Source: Mediterraneibacter butyricigenes
GTDB lineage: Bacteria > Bacillota > Clostridia > Lachnospirales > Lachnospiraceae
Assembly: GCF_003574295.1 (NCBI RefSeq)
Contig: NZ_BHGK01000001.1
Span: 2,294,001 to 2,358,000 of the forward strand
DNA length: 64,000 nucleotides
Reading direction: 5' to 3'
A model generated the notes under the pieces. It was given only the letters and a program-made list of their open reading frames with translations, searched no databases and was not told the origin of the DNA. Shown one piece after another: positions 41,376-50,829 of the stretch (the first letter of the stretch is position 1; every line of letters begins with the position of its first letter). The position numbers were made by a program, and so were the translations under genes.

Positions 41376-42311
41376 TCATTTAGATATGACGGAAAGTCTT
41401 TTAGGTGCAAGGGTAACTTCGATATCTTTTTGCAGGAAAATGGGTTCGCCATCTGTGTGGACGGGCAGCGCTTTTTCGGAATGGATGGAAAAATGTGTTC
41501 CCGTTAAAAGATGGATTCCTTTAAAATAAACATGCTTTCCGAAAAAAGCAGTGGGAAGCAGAATCAGAATCTTCCATTTGGGAAGTCGGGATACAACGAT
41601 CAGATCCAGAACCCCGTCAGTTGCGTCTGCTTTCGGACAGAACATACATCCGCCACCCTCGTAGCGATGATTCATAACGGCTGCAAAATAGACTTTCTCA
41701 TAAGAAAAGGTCTGTGAAGTGTTTTCTTCAGAATCCACGGTGATTTTCATGGATACCGGCTGATTATAGAAGAGTCGGTTCAGTGCAATTCCGACATAAG
41801 TAAGTTTGCCGAGTTTCAATTTGTTTAAAAAAACTTTCAGTCGGGAAACCACAGCCTGATGGCAGATTGCCGCATCAAATCCAAGACCGGTGCTAACGGC
41901 GAAATAACGACGTTTCTGTCGGTCGCGATAGGTTAAAAGTCCCACATCCATCGTCTGAATCTGGGAAGGATGCAAAATGATTTCCAATGCTTTAAGCGGA
42001 TCAGCGGAAAGTCCTATATCCCGGGCAAAATCATTGCTAGAACCGATCGGGATATACCCCAGTGTAACCAGAGAAAAATCAACGATTCCGTTGAGGACTT
42101 CGTTGATCGTGCCGTCACCACCTAGAACGACCAGGGTATGGGTGTTCAGATCTTTTGTTAGATCGTGGACGATCCGGGTTGCATGGCGCTGATATTGGGT
42201 GAAAAAAACCTGGTATTCGACCTGTTGTTCTTTCAGGACGGGTTCGATGGTTTTCCAGACAGAGGCACCAAGTCCGGATCTGGAGTGCGGATTTACGAGA
42301 AAGGAATACAT
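41376..42311 (-). CDS. Diacylglycerol/lipid kinase (YegS/BmrU family)
   Basis: This 311-residue kinase has the NPHSRSG start (residues 7-13) and the nucleotide-binding GGDGTINEVLNG (about 58-69). LGYIPIGSSNDFARDI and GLGFDAAI follow, ending in a beta-sandwich C-terminal domain with VHTDGEP. It would phosphorylate diacylglycerol or a related lipid. The start at 42311 follows AAGGAGGATGGC. It is followed by a PAP2 phosphatase gene in the same direction, so both may act on membrane lipids. Confidence 0.92.
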   Translation of the reverse strand: MYSFLVNPHSRSGLGASVWKTIEPVLKEQQVEYQVFFTQYQRHATRIVHDLTKDLNTHTLVVLGGDGTINEVLNGIVDFSLVTLGYIPIGSSNDFARDIGLSADPLKALEIILHPSQIQTMDVGLLTYRDRQKRRYFAVSTGLGFDAAICHQAVVSRLKVFLNKLKLGKLTYVGIALNRLFYNQPVSMKITVDSEENTSQTFSYEKVYFAAVMNHRYEGGGCMFCPKADATDGVLDLIVVSRLPKWKILILLPTAFFGKHVYFKGIHLLTGTHFSIHSEKALPVHTDGEPIFLQKDIEVTLAPKRLSVISK

Positions 42312-42404
42312 GCCATCCTCCTTTTTCTTTCGTAAGGCCTGCAGAAAATGTATCAGGCGTTCATTGCAGGGTAACAAGGCGCAAGATGAAGTGTCAGATA
42401 GTAG

Positions 42405-43010
42405 TTAGGCTTCAATCGTGCTGCTTAGATATTTACAGAGAGAACGTTTCATATTACCCTCAAAGTCTGTCTCTCCATTTCTTAAGCACCATTCAAATAC
42501 ATTTCCGATGACGATCATGCGGATATCCGTAGTAAATTCTTCAATGGTTACATTTAAGTGGATAATTCCGGCATCAATAGCCTTTTCCACGTAGGTCTGA
42601 ACTGTAACGATCGGATAAGGGCGTTCGGTACGGATTGCCGGATTTAATGCCTGATTCTTCGTGTCATAGTATTCGGAGATAAAGGCAACCCCCAGTTCTT
42701 TGCAGTAATCCACATAATTCAGATACACACGGATGATTCCGCGTTTGACATCCTGGATGGATTTTGGTTCTTCCAGGAAATCCGGATTGAGTGCCGGCTG
42801 ATCTTCTATATAATAAGATAAAAGGTCGTCTTTGGTTTTGAAATGATGATAAAAACTTCCATTAGAGACTCCGGCTTCTTCACAGATATTTTTAATGGAA
42901 AGATTCTCATAACCGCTTTTCTGTAAAATTTTTTTGGCGGCCTTGAAAATCCGTTCTTTTGTTTCATAAGATTTTTGCTGTTGTTTCGTCAGCGGTGGTT
43001 CTTGCTTCAT
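42405..43010 (-). CDS. TetR/AcrR-family regulator
   Basis: This 201-residue protein has an N-terminal helix-turn-helix (ERIFKAAKKILQKSGYENLSIKNICEEAGVSNGSFYHHFKTKDDLL, about residues 18-62) and a helical ligand domain with no recognised ligand motif. The start at 43010 follows GGAGAGTATC. It is upstream of the lipid kinase on the same strand, which it might regulate; a stretch of 93 bp separates them. Confidence 0.92.
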   Translation of the reverse strand: MKQEPPLTKQQQKSYETKERIFKAAKKILQKSGYENLSIKNICEEAGVSNGSFYHHFKTKDDLLSYYIEDQPALNPDFLEEPKSIQDVKRGIIRVYLNYVDYCKELGVAFISEYYDTKNQALNPAIRTERPYPIVTVQTYVEKAIDAGIIHLNVTIEEFTTDIRMIVIGNVFEWCLRNGETDFEGNMKRSLCKYLSSTIEA

Positions 43011-43184
43011 GATACTCTCCTTGTTCCGGGGAAAACCCAAGATTCCAATTCATTTATGGTACCCATAGTTTAACACAATTGACAGACAGATTCAAGAAAA
43101 CAGAGTGTACTCTGAAAAAACAATGCAAAGGGGGACAGGCCCCAATGGAGGAGAATCTGCAAAAAGGGACAGGACGAATTAATT

Positions 43185-43213
43185 TTGCATATTTTGGCGA
43201 TTTCAAGTATAAT
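43185..43213 (+). promoter_or_regulatory. Promoter of tex
   Basis: TTGCAT (43185-43190), a 17-bp spacer and TATAAT (43208-43213) lie 36 bp before the tex start. Confidence 0.7.
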
Positions 43214-43249
43214 ACTCCATACCAATCTTAAATCAGGAGAGAAAAATTT

Positions 43250-45400
43250 ATGGATATTAATCAGAGACTGACAGAAGAATTAGGAGTGAAACGCTTTCAG
43301 GTGGATGCGGCGGTACAGTTGATCGATGAAGGCAACACCATTCCGTTTATTTCAAGATATAGAAAAGAAGCGACCGGTTCTTTAAATGATGAGCAGTTAA
43401 GAAAGCTACATGAGCGACTGCTCTATTTAAGAAATCTGGAAGAGAAGAAAGAACAGGTGATTTCCAGCATTGAAGAGCAGGGCAAGATGACCGAAGAGTT
43501 AAAGAAGCAGATTCTGGCGGCAGAGACCCTGGTAGCAGTGGAAGATCTGTACAGACCGTATCGTCCGAAACGTCGAACCAGAGCAACGATCGCGAAGGAA
43601 AAGGGGCTGGAACCTCTGGCTTCTTATATTTTACTGCAAAATGCAACGGTTCCGCTGGAGGAGACTGCGAAGGATTACGTGTCGGAAGAAAAAGGAGTGG
43701 AAACTCCGGAAGATGCTATCGCGGGAGCACTGGATATTCTGGCAGAAGGAATTTCCGATGAGGCGGTTTACCGAACCTGGATCCGGAATCAGACCATGAA
43801 AAAGGGAACTCTTGTATCCGAGGCGAAGGATGAAAAGACAGAGTCTGTTTATGAGATGTATTATGATTTCCAGGAGACGCTGTCCAAACTGGCGGGACAC
43901 AGAATCCTGGCTTTAAACCGCGGAGAAAAGGAAAAGTTCCTGACGGTCAAGATTGAGGCACCGGAAGAGGATGTGTTGCGTTATCTGGAAAAGAAGGTGA
44001 TCCACCGGGAAAATCCTTATACCACATCGGCGTTAAAGGAAGTCGTGGCAGACAGTTATAAGCGTCTGATCCAGCCGGCAATTGAGCGGGAAATCCGCAA
44101 TGAACTGACAGAAAAGGCAGAAGACGGTGCCATTGATGTGTTTGGCAAGAATCTGCACCAGTTACTGATGCAGCCTCCGATCAAGGGACATGTGGTTCTG
44201 GGCTGGGATCCGGCATTTCGTACCGGCTGTAAGCTGGCAGTGGTAGATGAGACAGGAAAGGTGATCGGAACGACGGTGATCTATCCGACAGCGCCGACAA
44301 CGCCACAGAAGATGAAGGCGGCAGCAGATCTTCTGAAAAAAATCATTCCGAAGTATCATGTATCCCTGATCTCTCTGGGGAATGGAACGGCTTCCAGAGA
44401 ATCAGAGCAGTTTATCGTAGATGTGCTGAAAGAAATTCCGGAAAAGGTACAGTATGTGATCGTAAATGAGGCGGGCGCATCTGTATATTCCGCAAGTAAG
44501 CTGGCAACCGAGGAATTTCCGAAGTTTGATGTGGGACAGAGAAGTGCGGCTTCGATTGCGAGACGTCTTCAGGATCCGTTGGCAGAGTTGGTGAAGATTG
44601 ATCCGAAATCTATCGGAGTCGGACAGTATCAGCATGATATGAACCAGAAGAAGCTGGGAGAATCCTTAAATGGTGTGGTTGAGGACTGTGTAAATAAGGT
44701 GGGAGTGGATCTGAATACAGCATCTGCACCGCTGTTATCCTATATTTCCGGTATTTCCGGTACGATCGCTAAAAATATTGTGACATACCGGGAGGAGAAC
44801 GGAAGTTTTACCAATCGAAAACAGCTTTTGAAGGTGGCAAAATTAGGCCCGAAAGCTTATGAACAGTGTGCGGGATTTATGCGGATTACAGACGGTGACA
44901 ATCCTCTGGATGCAACGGGTGTCCATCCGGAATCCTATGATGCGGCTGAGAAGCTTCTAAAACGTCAGGGCTATAAACCGGAAGATATTGTGGGCGGTAA
45001 TCTGGTCGGACTCTCACTGACGATCAAAGATTATAAAAAACTGGCAGAAGAACTGGGAATCGGAGAGATTACCTTACAGGATATCGTGAAGGAGCTGGAG
45101 AAACCGGCAAGAGATCCGAGAGAAGAGATGCCAAAACCGATTCTGCGTACCGACGTACTGGAGATGAAAGATCTAAAAGAAGGCATGGTTCTGAAAGGAA
45201 CTGTAAGAAATGTCATTGACTTTGGAGTATTTGTGGATATCGGGGTTCATCAGGATGGTCTGGTTCATATTTCTCAGATTACAGACCGTTATATCAAGCA
45301 TCCGCTGGAAGTGGTGGGAATCGGAGATATCGTTGATGTCAAGGTAATGAGTGTGGATCTGAAGAGAAAGCGGATCCAACTGACCATGCGTGATATCTAA
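43250..45400 (+). CDS. tex: Tex-family RNA-binding transcription accessory protein
   Basis: This 716-residue protein has the Tex N-terminal helical domain (FISRYRKEATGSLNDEQLR), a YqgF-like RNase H fold (GWDPAFRTGCKLAVVDETG, about 320), helix-hairpin-helix repeats (about 500-560) and a C-terminal S1 domain (GMVLKGTVRNVIDFGVFVDIG). Tex proteins bind nucleic acids and act in transcription and RNA turnover. The start follows AGGAGAGAAAAATTT. Confidence 0.96.
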   Translation: MDINQRLTEELGVKRFQVDAAVQLIDEGNTIPFISRYRKEATGSLNDEQLRKLHERLLYLRNLEEKKEQVISSIEEQGKMTEELKKQILAAETLVAVEDLYRPYRPKRRTRATIAKEKGLEPLASYILLQNATVPLEETAKDYVSEEKGVETPEDAIAGALDILAEGISDEAVYRTWIRNQTMKKGTLVSEAKDEKTESVYEMYYDFQETLSKLAGHRILALNRGEKEKFLTVKIEAPEEDVLRYLEKKVIHRENPYTTSALKEVVADSYKRLIQPAIEREIRNELTEKAEDGAIDVFGKNLHQLLMQPPIKGHVVLGWDPAFRTGCKLAVVDETGKVIGTTVIYPTAPTTPQKMKAAADLLKKIIPKYHVSLISLGNGTASRESEQFIVDVLKEIPEKVQYVIVNEAGASVYSASKLATEEFPKFDVGQRSAASIARRLQDPLAELVKIDPKSIGVGQYQHDMNQKKLGESLNGVVEDCVNKVGVDLNTASAPLLSYISGISGTIAKNIVTYREENGSFTNRKQLLKVAKLGPKAYEQCAGFMRITDGDNPLDATGVHPESYDAAEKLLKRQGYKPEDIVGGNLVGLSLTIKDYKKLAEELGIGEITLQDIVKELEKPARDPREEMPKPILRTDVLEMKDLKEGMVLKGTVRNVIDFGVFVDIGVHQDGLVHISQITDRYIKHPLEVVGIGDIVDVKVMSVDLKRKRIQLTMRDI

Positions 45401-45595
45401 AAATTGTGGATGAAGTTTCTGGGATGCAGGAAAGAGATTTAAACGAAATCCGATGATATTTGAGAAAAAACAGAACGAATTCCCGGAATGAAATTGTGTT
45501 CAATGAAATGATGGGATGCAGTTGAATGAAACATAAGAATAACGTCGAGGAAAGAAAGACAGATGAAAAAATAAAAAGAAAGGGGAGCATATGTC

Positions 45596-46270
45596 ATGTA
45601 CAAGCTATTTCTGGTGGAAGATGACGAGGCGATTGCAGGTGAAATCCGCCGTTATCTGGAAACCTGGGATTTTCAAGTAAGGTGTGTCAGAGATTATAAA
45701 CATGTACTGGAAGAATTTACGGAATTTCAGCCGCAACTGGTACTGCTGGATATTATGCTGCCTTTCTTCAACGGATTCCACTGGTGTCAGGAAATTCGAA
45801 AGCTGTCCAAGGTTCCGGTGATCTTTCTGTCCTCGGCAAGTGACAATCTGAACATCGTAATGGCAATGAATATGGGCGGGGATGATTTCATTGAGAAGCC
45901 CTTTGATCTCAATGTCCTGACGGCGAAGATCCAGGCAGTCCTGCGGCGGACGTATGAATTTCGCGGTACGGCAGAGATCCTGGAATGTCAGGGAGCTTAT
46001 CTGAATCTGTCAGATGCATCCTTCCAGTATAAAGAGGAAAAGATCGAACTGACGAAAAATGAGTTTAAGATTCTGAAAATTCTCATGGAGCATACGGACA
46101 AGATCGTAGATCGGGACACGATCATAGCTGCGCTGTGGGAGAGTGACGAATTTATCGATGACAATACACTGACTGTAAATGTGGCGAGACTCCGAAGAAA
46201 ACTGGAAACCGTAGGTTTGAAAGAAATGATCCTGACGAAAAAAGGAATCGGGTATATGGTGAGATCATGA
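45596..46270 (+). CDS. BceR-like response regulator
   Basis: This 224-residue OmpR-type regulator has a receiver (KLFLVEDDEAIAGEI, Asp in LVLLDIMLPFFNG, KPFDLNVL) and a winged helix (ELTKNEFKILKILMEHTDKIVDRDT). It overlaps the kinase by 4 bp. With kinase, ATPase and permease it forms the BceRS-BceAB resistance module that senses peptide antibiotics such as bacitracin. The ribosome site is GAAAGGGGAGC. Confidence 0.93.
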   Translation: MYKLFLVEDDEAIAGEIRRYLETWDFQVRCVRDYKHVLEEFTEFQPQLVLLDIMLPFFNGFHWCQEIRKLSKVPVIFLSSASDNLNIVMAMNMGGDDFIEKPFDLNVLTAKIQAVLRRTYEFRGTAEILECQGAYLNLSDASFQYKEEKIELTKNEFKILKILMEHTDKIVDRDTIIAALWESDEFIDDNTLTVNVARLRRKLETVGLKEMILTKKGIGYMVRS

Positions 46271-47418
46271 GAAATGTGAGAAAAGTTCTGGGTCTTCCAC
46301 TGGGAATTGTCGGAATTTTCGTGGTGATCTGGTTCTTATATGACGGAAATATTGCCGGAATCTGGTATGCGCTTTTGCTGAGCCTGGTACTTCTCGGAGG
46401 AATCGGCGGTCTTAAGATCCGGAAGCAACGGAAGAAAGAAAAGATGCTGAAAGAAGAGAGAGACAGTCTGGAAGCCCGGAACGCAGGAGAATGTATACTG
46501 CCGGCAGCAGGATCAAATCTGGAAAAGGAGTATCAGGAATTGGTTCGGAGCTTGGAGGAACTTTGCCGGGAGATCCGGTCTGAGGAAAGAATCGGCAGAC
46601 AGGAGATGTCGGATTTTTACGGGATGTGGGTGCACCAGATCAAGACACCGATTGCCGCTATGCAACTGATGCTGCAATCCGCAGATTCGTGTGCAATGTA
46701 CCGGGGAGCCTTTGGGCAGGCGAAAGAAGAGAAAGCAGAGAAGGAAGATCCAGAAGAAAAGGAAGATCTGGGAGTAATTGCAGAAATGGCTTTTGAAGTG
46801 CCCGAAGAAACAGATTCGGAGAGAGAGACAGAATATGCAGAAGAGGCGAGACAGAGAATCCGGGAACTGAAGATGGAGTTGTTTCGGATCGAACGATACG
46901 TGGAGATGGTATTGACGTATCTGAGAGTGGAAGATATGAGTTCTGATCTTTCTTTTGATCTCTGTGATCTGGATCAGGTTCTTCACCGGAGTCTGAAGAA
47001 ATATTCGCAAATGTTTATTCTGAAGAAGATCCATCTGGAGTATCAGCTGGTATGTCAGACGGTATTGACGGATGAAAAATGGCTGCAGTTTGTTCTGGAA
47101 CAGCTCTTATCCAATGCGGTCAAATATTGCAAAAGAGAAGGGAACATTAAGATCTACAGAGAAAAGAAAGACGGGAGAACTGTGCTGGTGATCGAGGATG
47201 ACGGAATCGGGATCCAGGCGGAAGATCTGCCCCGTGTGTTTGAAAAGGGATTTACCGGATTTAACGGGCGCTCGGATAAAAAGTCAACCGGCATCGGATT
47301 GTATCTGTGTAAGACGGTATTCGACCGGCTCCGGCACAGAATCTGGGTGGAGTCTGAACCGGGGAAAGGGACAAAGGTGTTTCTGGATTTTTACCGGGAA
47401 GAACTTGAAGTGGAATAA
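46267..47418 (+). CDS. BceS-like intramembrane-sensing histidine kinase
   Basis: This 383-residue kinase has only two helices (residues 8-24 and 30-48) and a short loop, the intramembrane-sensing type that reads the state of a BceAB transporter. The H-box is MWVHQIKTPIAAMQLML (His at about residue 122). The ATPase domain has LLSNAVKYCKREG, IEDDGIGIQ and GIGLYLCKTV. An insertion rich in Glu and Lys (about residues 155-200) lengthens the dimerisation region compared with B. subtilis BceS. Confidence 0.92.
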   Translation: MRNVRKVLGLPLGIVGIFVVIWFLYDGNIAGIWYALLLSLVLLGGIGGLKIRKQRKKEKMLKEERDSLEARNAGECILPAAGSNLEKEYQELVRSLEELCREIRSEERIGRQEMSDFYGMWVHQIKTPIAAMQLMLQSADSCAMYRGAFGQAKEEKAEKEDPEEKEDLGVIAEMAFEVPEETDSERETEYAEEARQRIRELKMELFRIERYVEMVLTYLRVEDMSSDLSFDLCDLDQVLHRSLKKYSQMFILKKIHLEYQLVCQTVLTDEKWLQFVLEQLLSNAVKYCKREGNIKIYREKKDGRTVLVIEDDGIGIQAEDLPRVFEKGFTGFNGRSDKKSTGIGLYLCKTVFDRLRHRIWVESEPGKGTKVFLDFYREELEVE

Positions 47419-47428
47419 AGAAGCTTTT

Positions 47429-47444
47429 CTTACATAAATGTAAG
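47429..47444. promoter_or_regulatory. Palindrome ahead of the BceAB-like operon
   Basis: CTTACATAAATGTAAG is a perfect 7+2+7 palindrome. It lies about 53-68 bp upstream of a TATAAT at 47497-47502, where a BceR-type activator site is expected. Confidence 0.6.
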
Positions 47445-47448
47445 AAAC

Positions 47449-47502
47449 AAAGAGGAAATGTAATCTGTATCAATGGCAGCTACGTTCCTCTTTTTCTATA
47501 AT
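47449..47502 (+). promoter_or_regulatory. Kinase terminator and promoter of the ABC genes
   Basis: AAGAGGAA and TTCCTCTTTTT (47449-47495) form a terminator for the kinase gene. TATAAT (47497-47502) follows with a poor -35, fitting activation by the palindrome. Nothing convincing is coded at 47503-47652. Confidence 0.5.
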
Positions 47503-47652
47503 AAAGCCAGAAGGTGAAAGAAAAGGAAAGAAGAAAAAAACAATACGCAAAGAGCAGCGGAATAAAAAGAAGGAATGCTCAAAAAGACAGCGCGCAAAAG
47601 AGCAGTGCCAAAGCAAAAAAAGCGAAAAGTAACGCAGAGAGGATGAATACAC

Positions 47653-48420
47653 ATGGCTTTATTGGAAGTGAAAAATGTAAAGAAAGTCTATACCACACGG
47701 TTTGGAAGTAACAAAGTAGAGGCCTTGCACCGGGTGAATTTTTCGGTGGAAGAAGGAGAATACGTCGCGATCATGGGAGAATCCGGATCGGGAAAAACCA
47801 CGCTTTTAAATATACTGGCAGCGTTGGATAAGCCCACGGAAGGCAAGGTATATTTAAAAGGAAGAGAATTAAGCGGTATCAGAGAAAAAGAACTGGCGGC
47901 GTTCAGGCGTCAGAATCTGGGATTTGTATTTCAGGATTTCAATCTTTTGGATACGTTTTCTCTGAAGGATAATATTTTCCTTCCGCTGGTATTGTCGGGA
48001 AAATCTTATGCGGAGATGGAAAGCCGCCTGATTCCGCTTTCCCAGAAGCTTGGGATTGAGAAACTTTTAAATAAGTTTCCGTATGAAGTGTCGGGCGGTC
48101 AGAAACAGCGCGCCGCTGTGGCAAGAGCGTTGATCACCAATCCGAAACTTCTTCTGGCGGATGAACCATCCGGGGCGTTGGATTCCAAAGCGGCAGATGG
48201 TCTGATGAATCTGTTCCATGCCGTGAACATGAGTGGACAGACGATCCTGATGGTGACACACAGTGTGAAGGCAGCAAGCTCGGCGAAACGGGTATTGTTT
48301 ATCAAAGACGGAGAGGTTTTCCATCAGTTATATCGGGGAAATCTGACAAATGAACAGATGTATCAGAAAATTTCCTCTACGCTGACGGTGTTGGCGACGG
48401 GAGGTGAGCAGGTTGAGTAG
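47653..48420 (+). CDS. BceA-like ABC transporter ATPase
   Basis: This 255-residue ATPase has Walker A GESGSGKTTLL (about 39-49), the Q-loop FQDFNLLD, signature VSGGQKQRAAVARAL, Walker B LLLADEPSGALDS and H-loop THS. The A-loop is YTTRFGSN. It powers the permease that overlaps its end. It is translated from an ATG 5 bp after AGAGAGGATG. Confidence 0.95.
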   Translation: MALLEVKNVKKVYTTRFGSNKVEALHRVNFSVEEGEYVAIMGESGSGKTTLLNILAALDKPTEGKVYLKGRELSGIREKELAAFRRQNLGFVFQDFNLLDTFSLKDNIFLPLVLSGKSYAEMESRLIPLSQKLGIEKLLNKFPYEVSGGQKQRAAVARALITNPKLLLADEPSGALDSKAADGLMNLFHAVNMSGQTILMVTHSVKAASSAKRVLFIKDGEVFHQLYRGNLTNEQMYQKISSTLTVLATGGEQVE

Positions 48421-50380
48421 TGCAATTTATAAAAGACTTGCGAGAACAAATCTGAAAAATAATCAGAAGACCTATCGTCCCTATCTTCTGACATCGGCAA
48501 TGATGGTGATGTTGTTTTATATGATCGCTGCCCTTGCTGGAAGTGAGGATCTGGGAAATGGGCAGGCCGGAACCTGTCTGGAACTGACCGTTGGAATTGT
48601 GGCGGTTTTTGCCGTAATCTTTCTGTTTTATACCAACAGTTTCCTGATCAAACGAAGAAAGAAGGAACTGGGGGTCTATCAGGTTCTGGGAATGGAAAAG
48701 CGACATCTGGCCAAAATGATGGCAGAGGAATCGCTGATTGTAGCCGGAATCAGCATTGTATCTGGTCTTTTCCTTGGAATCGTATTAGAAAAAATGATGT
48801 ATCTGATTCTGTTAAAGATCCTGAAGGGAACTGCAAATCTGAAATTTTCTGTAAGCATACGTTCCGTGGAGGAAACGCTCCTGTTGTTTGCAGCGATTTT
48901 CCTGCTGACCTTTCTTTATAATCTGATTCAGGTAAAGCAGGCGAATCCGATGGAACTGCTTCGGGGAGGTAATCAGGGAGAAAAGGAACCGAAGACCAGA
49001 TGGTTCCTGGCGCTGGTAGGCGTGGTGGCTCTTGCGTGCGGTTATGCCATCGCACTGACCACAAAAGAACCGATGCAGGCTCTTTCCAAGTTTTTCCTGG
49101 CAGTGCTTTTGGTCATCATTGGAACGTATGCACTATTTACAGCGGGAAGCATTGCGGCCTTAAAAATGCTGAAGAAAAACAAAACCTATTATTACAAATC
49201 CAATCATTTCACTACGGTGTCAGGCATGATCTACCGGATGAAGCAAAATGCGGCGGGACTGGCGAATATCTGTATTCTGAGTACGATGGTGCTGATCATA
49301 ATTTCTTCGACCGTGTCATTATACGGCGGAATGGAAGATATTCTGGCAATCAGGTTTCCACAGGAAGTGACGGTGACAGATTACCAGGCGAATAAAGAAA
49401 AAGATGAACAGATGGAACAGATTCTGAAAGCAGCCTGTCGGAAATATCGTGTCAAAAGAGAAGACCAACTGACATATCAGGGTACAAGTACATTTGCAAT
49501 CTTGGACGGGAAAAAGGCAGACTATATAAACGTGATAGAATATAGCCGGGGAAATTTTGTGTCGGTCAATCTGATTTCTCTGGAAGATTACAACAGAATG
49601 GAGGGAACAAAGGAGACACTGGAAGAAAATCAGGTGCTGGTGTATCTGACAAAAGGTTCCTATAAAGAACATACACTGGAAATCGGTGGCAAGAGTTTTC
49701 GGGTGAAACGAGAACTGGATCATATGAAACTGGAACCAAAAAATGAAAACAGCATGACAAGGGAGTTGTATCTGATCGTTCCGACAAAAGAGCAGATACA
49801 GGAAGTGACAGCGTCCGCTCCGAATCTGAGAGAAGGAGCAGGAAACAGCTTATATACCAGAATCTGTTTTTCCCCGAAAGGAGAAAAAACAAACGTAAGA
49901 AAAGCCCTGGAGCAGGTGCAGTCAGAAATTGGGGCACTGGAAACGGTTGAAATCGAAAGTCGGGAACTGAGCAGAGATTCTTTTTACAATCTGTATGGAA
50001 GTCTGTTCTTTATCGGAATCTATCTGGGCGTGACTTTCCTGATCGCAACAGTTCTGATTATTTACTATAAGCAGATTTCGGAAGGATATGATGATCGAGA
50101 ACGCTTCCAGATCATGCAGAAAGTCGGAATGAGTAAAGCGGAGGTTCGCCACACGATCAAAAGTCAGGTGTTGAATGTCTTTTTCCTGCCACTTGTGATG
50201 GCGATTATCCATGTGACAGTAGCATTTCAGGTCGTGACCAAATTGCTGGCGCTTCTGAATCTGACCAATGTCCATCTGTTTATGAGATGTACGATTGCAA
50301 CCATCCTGGTGTTTGCGGTATTTTATGGAATTATATACATGTGGACGGCGAGAGAATACTATCAGATTGTAAAGGATTGA
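48413..50380 (+). CDS. BceB-like ABC transporter permease
   Basis: This permease of about 655 residues has the BceB arrangement: helix 1 (LLTSAMMVMLFYMIAAL), helices 2-4 (about 53-155), further helices (about 190-300), and a large extracellular domain (about residues 305-515) before the last three helices. The TTG start at 48413 follows GGGAGG with an 8-bp spacing, whereas the GTG at 48404 overlaps that site. It overlaps the ATPase stop. The extracellular domain binds the peptide-lipid target in relatives. Confidence 0.93.
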   Translation: MSSAIYKRLARTNLKNNQKTYRPYLLTSAMMVMLFYMIAALAGSEDLGNGQAGTCLELTVGIVAVFAVIFLFYTNSFLIKRRKKELGVYQVLGMEKRHLAKMMAEESLIVAGISIVSGLFLGIVLEKMMYLILLKILKGTANLKFSVSIRSVEETLLLFAAIFLLTFLYNLIQVKQANPMELLRGGNQGEKEPKTRWFLALVGVVALACGYAIALTTKEPMQALSKFFLAVLLVIIGTYALFTAGSIAALKMLKKNKTYYYKSNHFTTVSGMIYRMKQNAAGLANICILSTMVLIIISSTVSLYGGMEDILAIRFPQEVTVTDYQANKEKDEQMEQILKAACRKYRVKREDQLTYQGTSTFAILDGKKADYINVIEYSRGNFVSVNLISLEDYNRMEGTKETLEENQVLVYLTKGSYKEHTLEIGGKSFRVKRELDHMKLEPKNENSMTRELYLIVPTKEQIQEVTASAPNLREGAGNSLYTRICFSPKGEKTNVRKALEQVQSEIGALETVEIESRELSRDSFYNLYGSLFFIGIYLGVTFLIATVLIIYYKQISEGYDDRERFQIMQKVGMSKAEVRHTIKSQVLNVFFLPLVMAIIHVTVAFQVVTKLLALLNLTNVHLFMRCTIATILVFAVFYGIIYMWTAREYYQIVKD

Positions 50381-50470
50381 CGATGGAAATATTCTGTGAT
50401 AACGTGGAAAATCAGAGCTTGATTTTAGTGTGAAAAAGCGTTATACTTATGGCATAAATGAAAAAGGAAA

Positions 50471-50631
50471 TCTTCGGGGTAGGGTGACATTTTCAAAAGT
50501 CCTATATCATATTTAAGGACGAAGAGATGAATTCCCAACCGGCGGTATAGTCCGCGACCCGCGTAAAGCGGCTGAACCGGTGACGCAGATGCGAATTCCG
50601 GTACCGACAGTAAAGTCTGGATGAGAGAAGA
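50471..50631 (+). promoter_or_regulatory. FMN riboswitch (RFN element)
   Basis: The conserved blocks are TCTTCGGGGTAGGGTG, AATTCCCAACCGGCGGTA, AGTCCGCGACCC, GGCTGAACCGGTGACGC, AATTCCGGTACCGACAGT and AAAGTCTGGATGAGAGAAGA. It switches off expression when flavin mononucleotide is high. The terminator CCCCGGTAGATTGATACCGGGGTTTTTA follows at 50660-50688. 50381-50470 and 50690-50829 contain nothing else I can support. Confidence 0.97.
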
Positions 50632-50659
50632 ACGATACAGAACTGTAATACAGGATGTA

Positions 50660-50688
50660 ACCCCGGTAGATTGATACCGGGGTTTTTA
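50660..50688 (+). terminator. Expression-platform terminator of the FMN riboswitch
   Basis: CCCCGGTA pairs with TACCGGGG across GATTGA and is followed by TTTTT. Confidence 0.85.
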
Positions 50689-50829
50689 ATTTACGCGAAG
50701 CAACGAGCAAAGTGGAACGTAGATGCTGCTATAACCTGAGGAAGGTGCAAAGCGTGTTTCTCAGAGTTCTTTCCTACAAAAAGGTTTCCTTCACAAAAAG
50801 AAAGTTCAGAAAAAAGGAGAGGAAACATT

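Noticed and set aside
47514-47711. 65-residue lysine-rich frame before the BceA-like gene
   Set aside because: It is purine-rich non-coding sequence running into the ATPase gene in another frame; no family.
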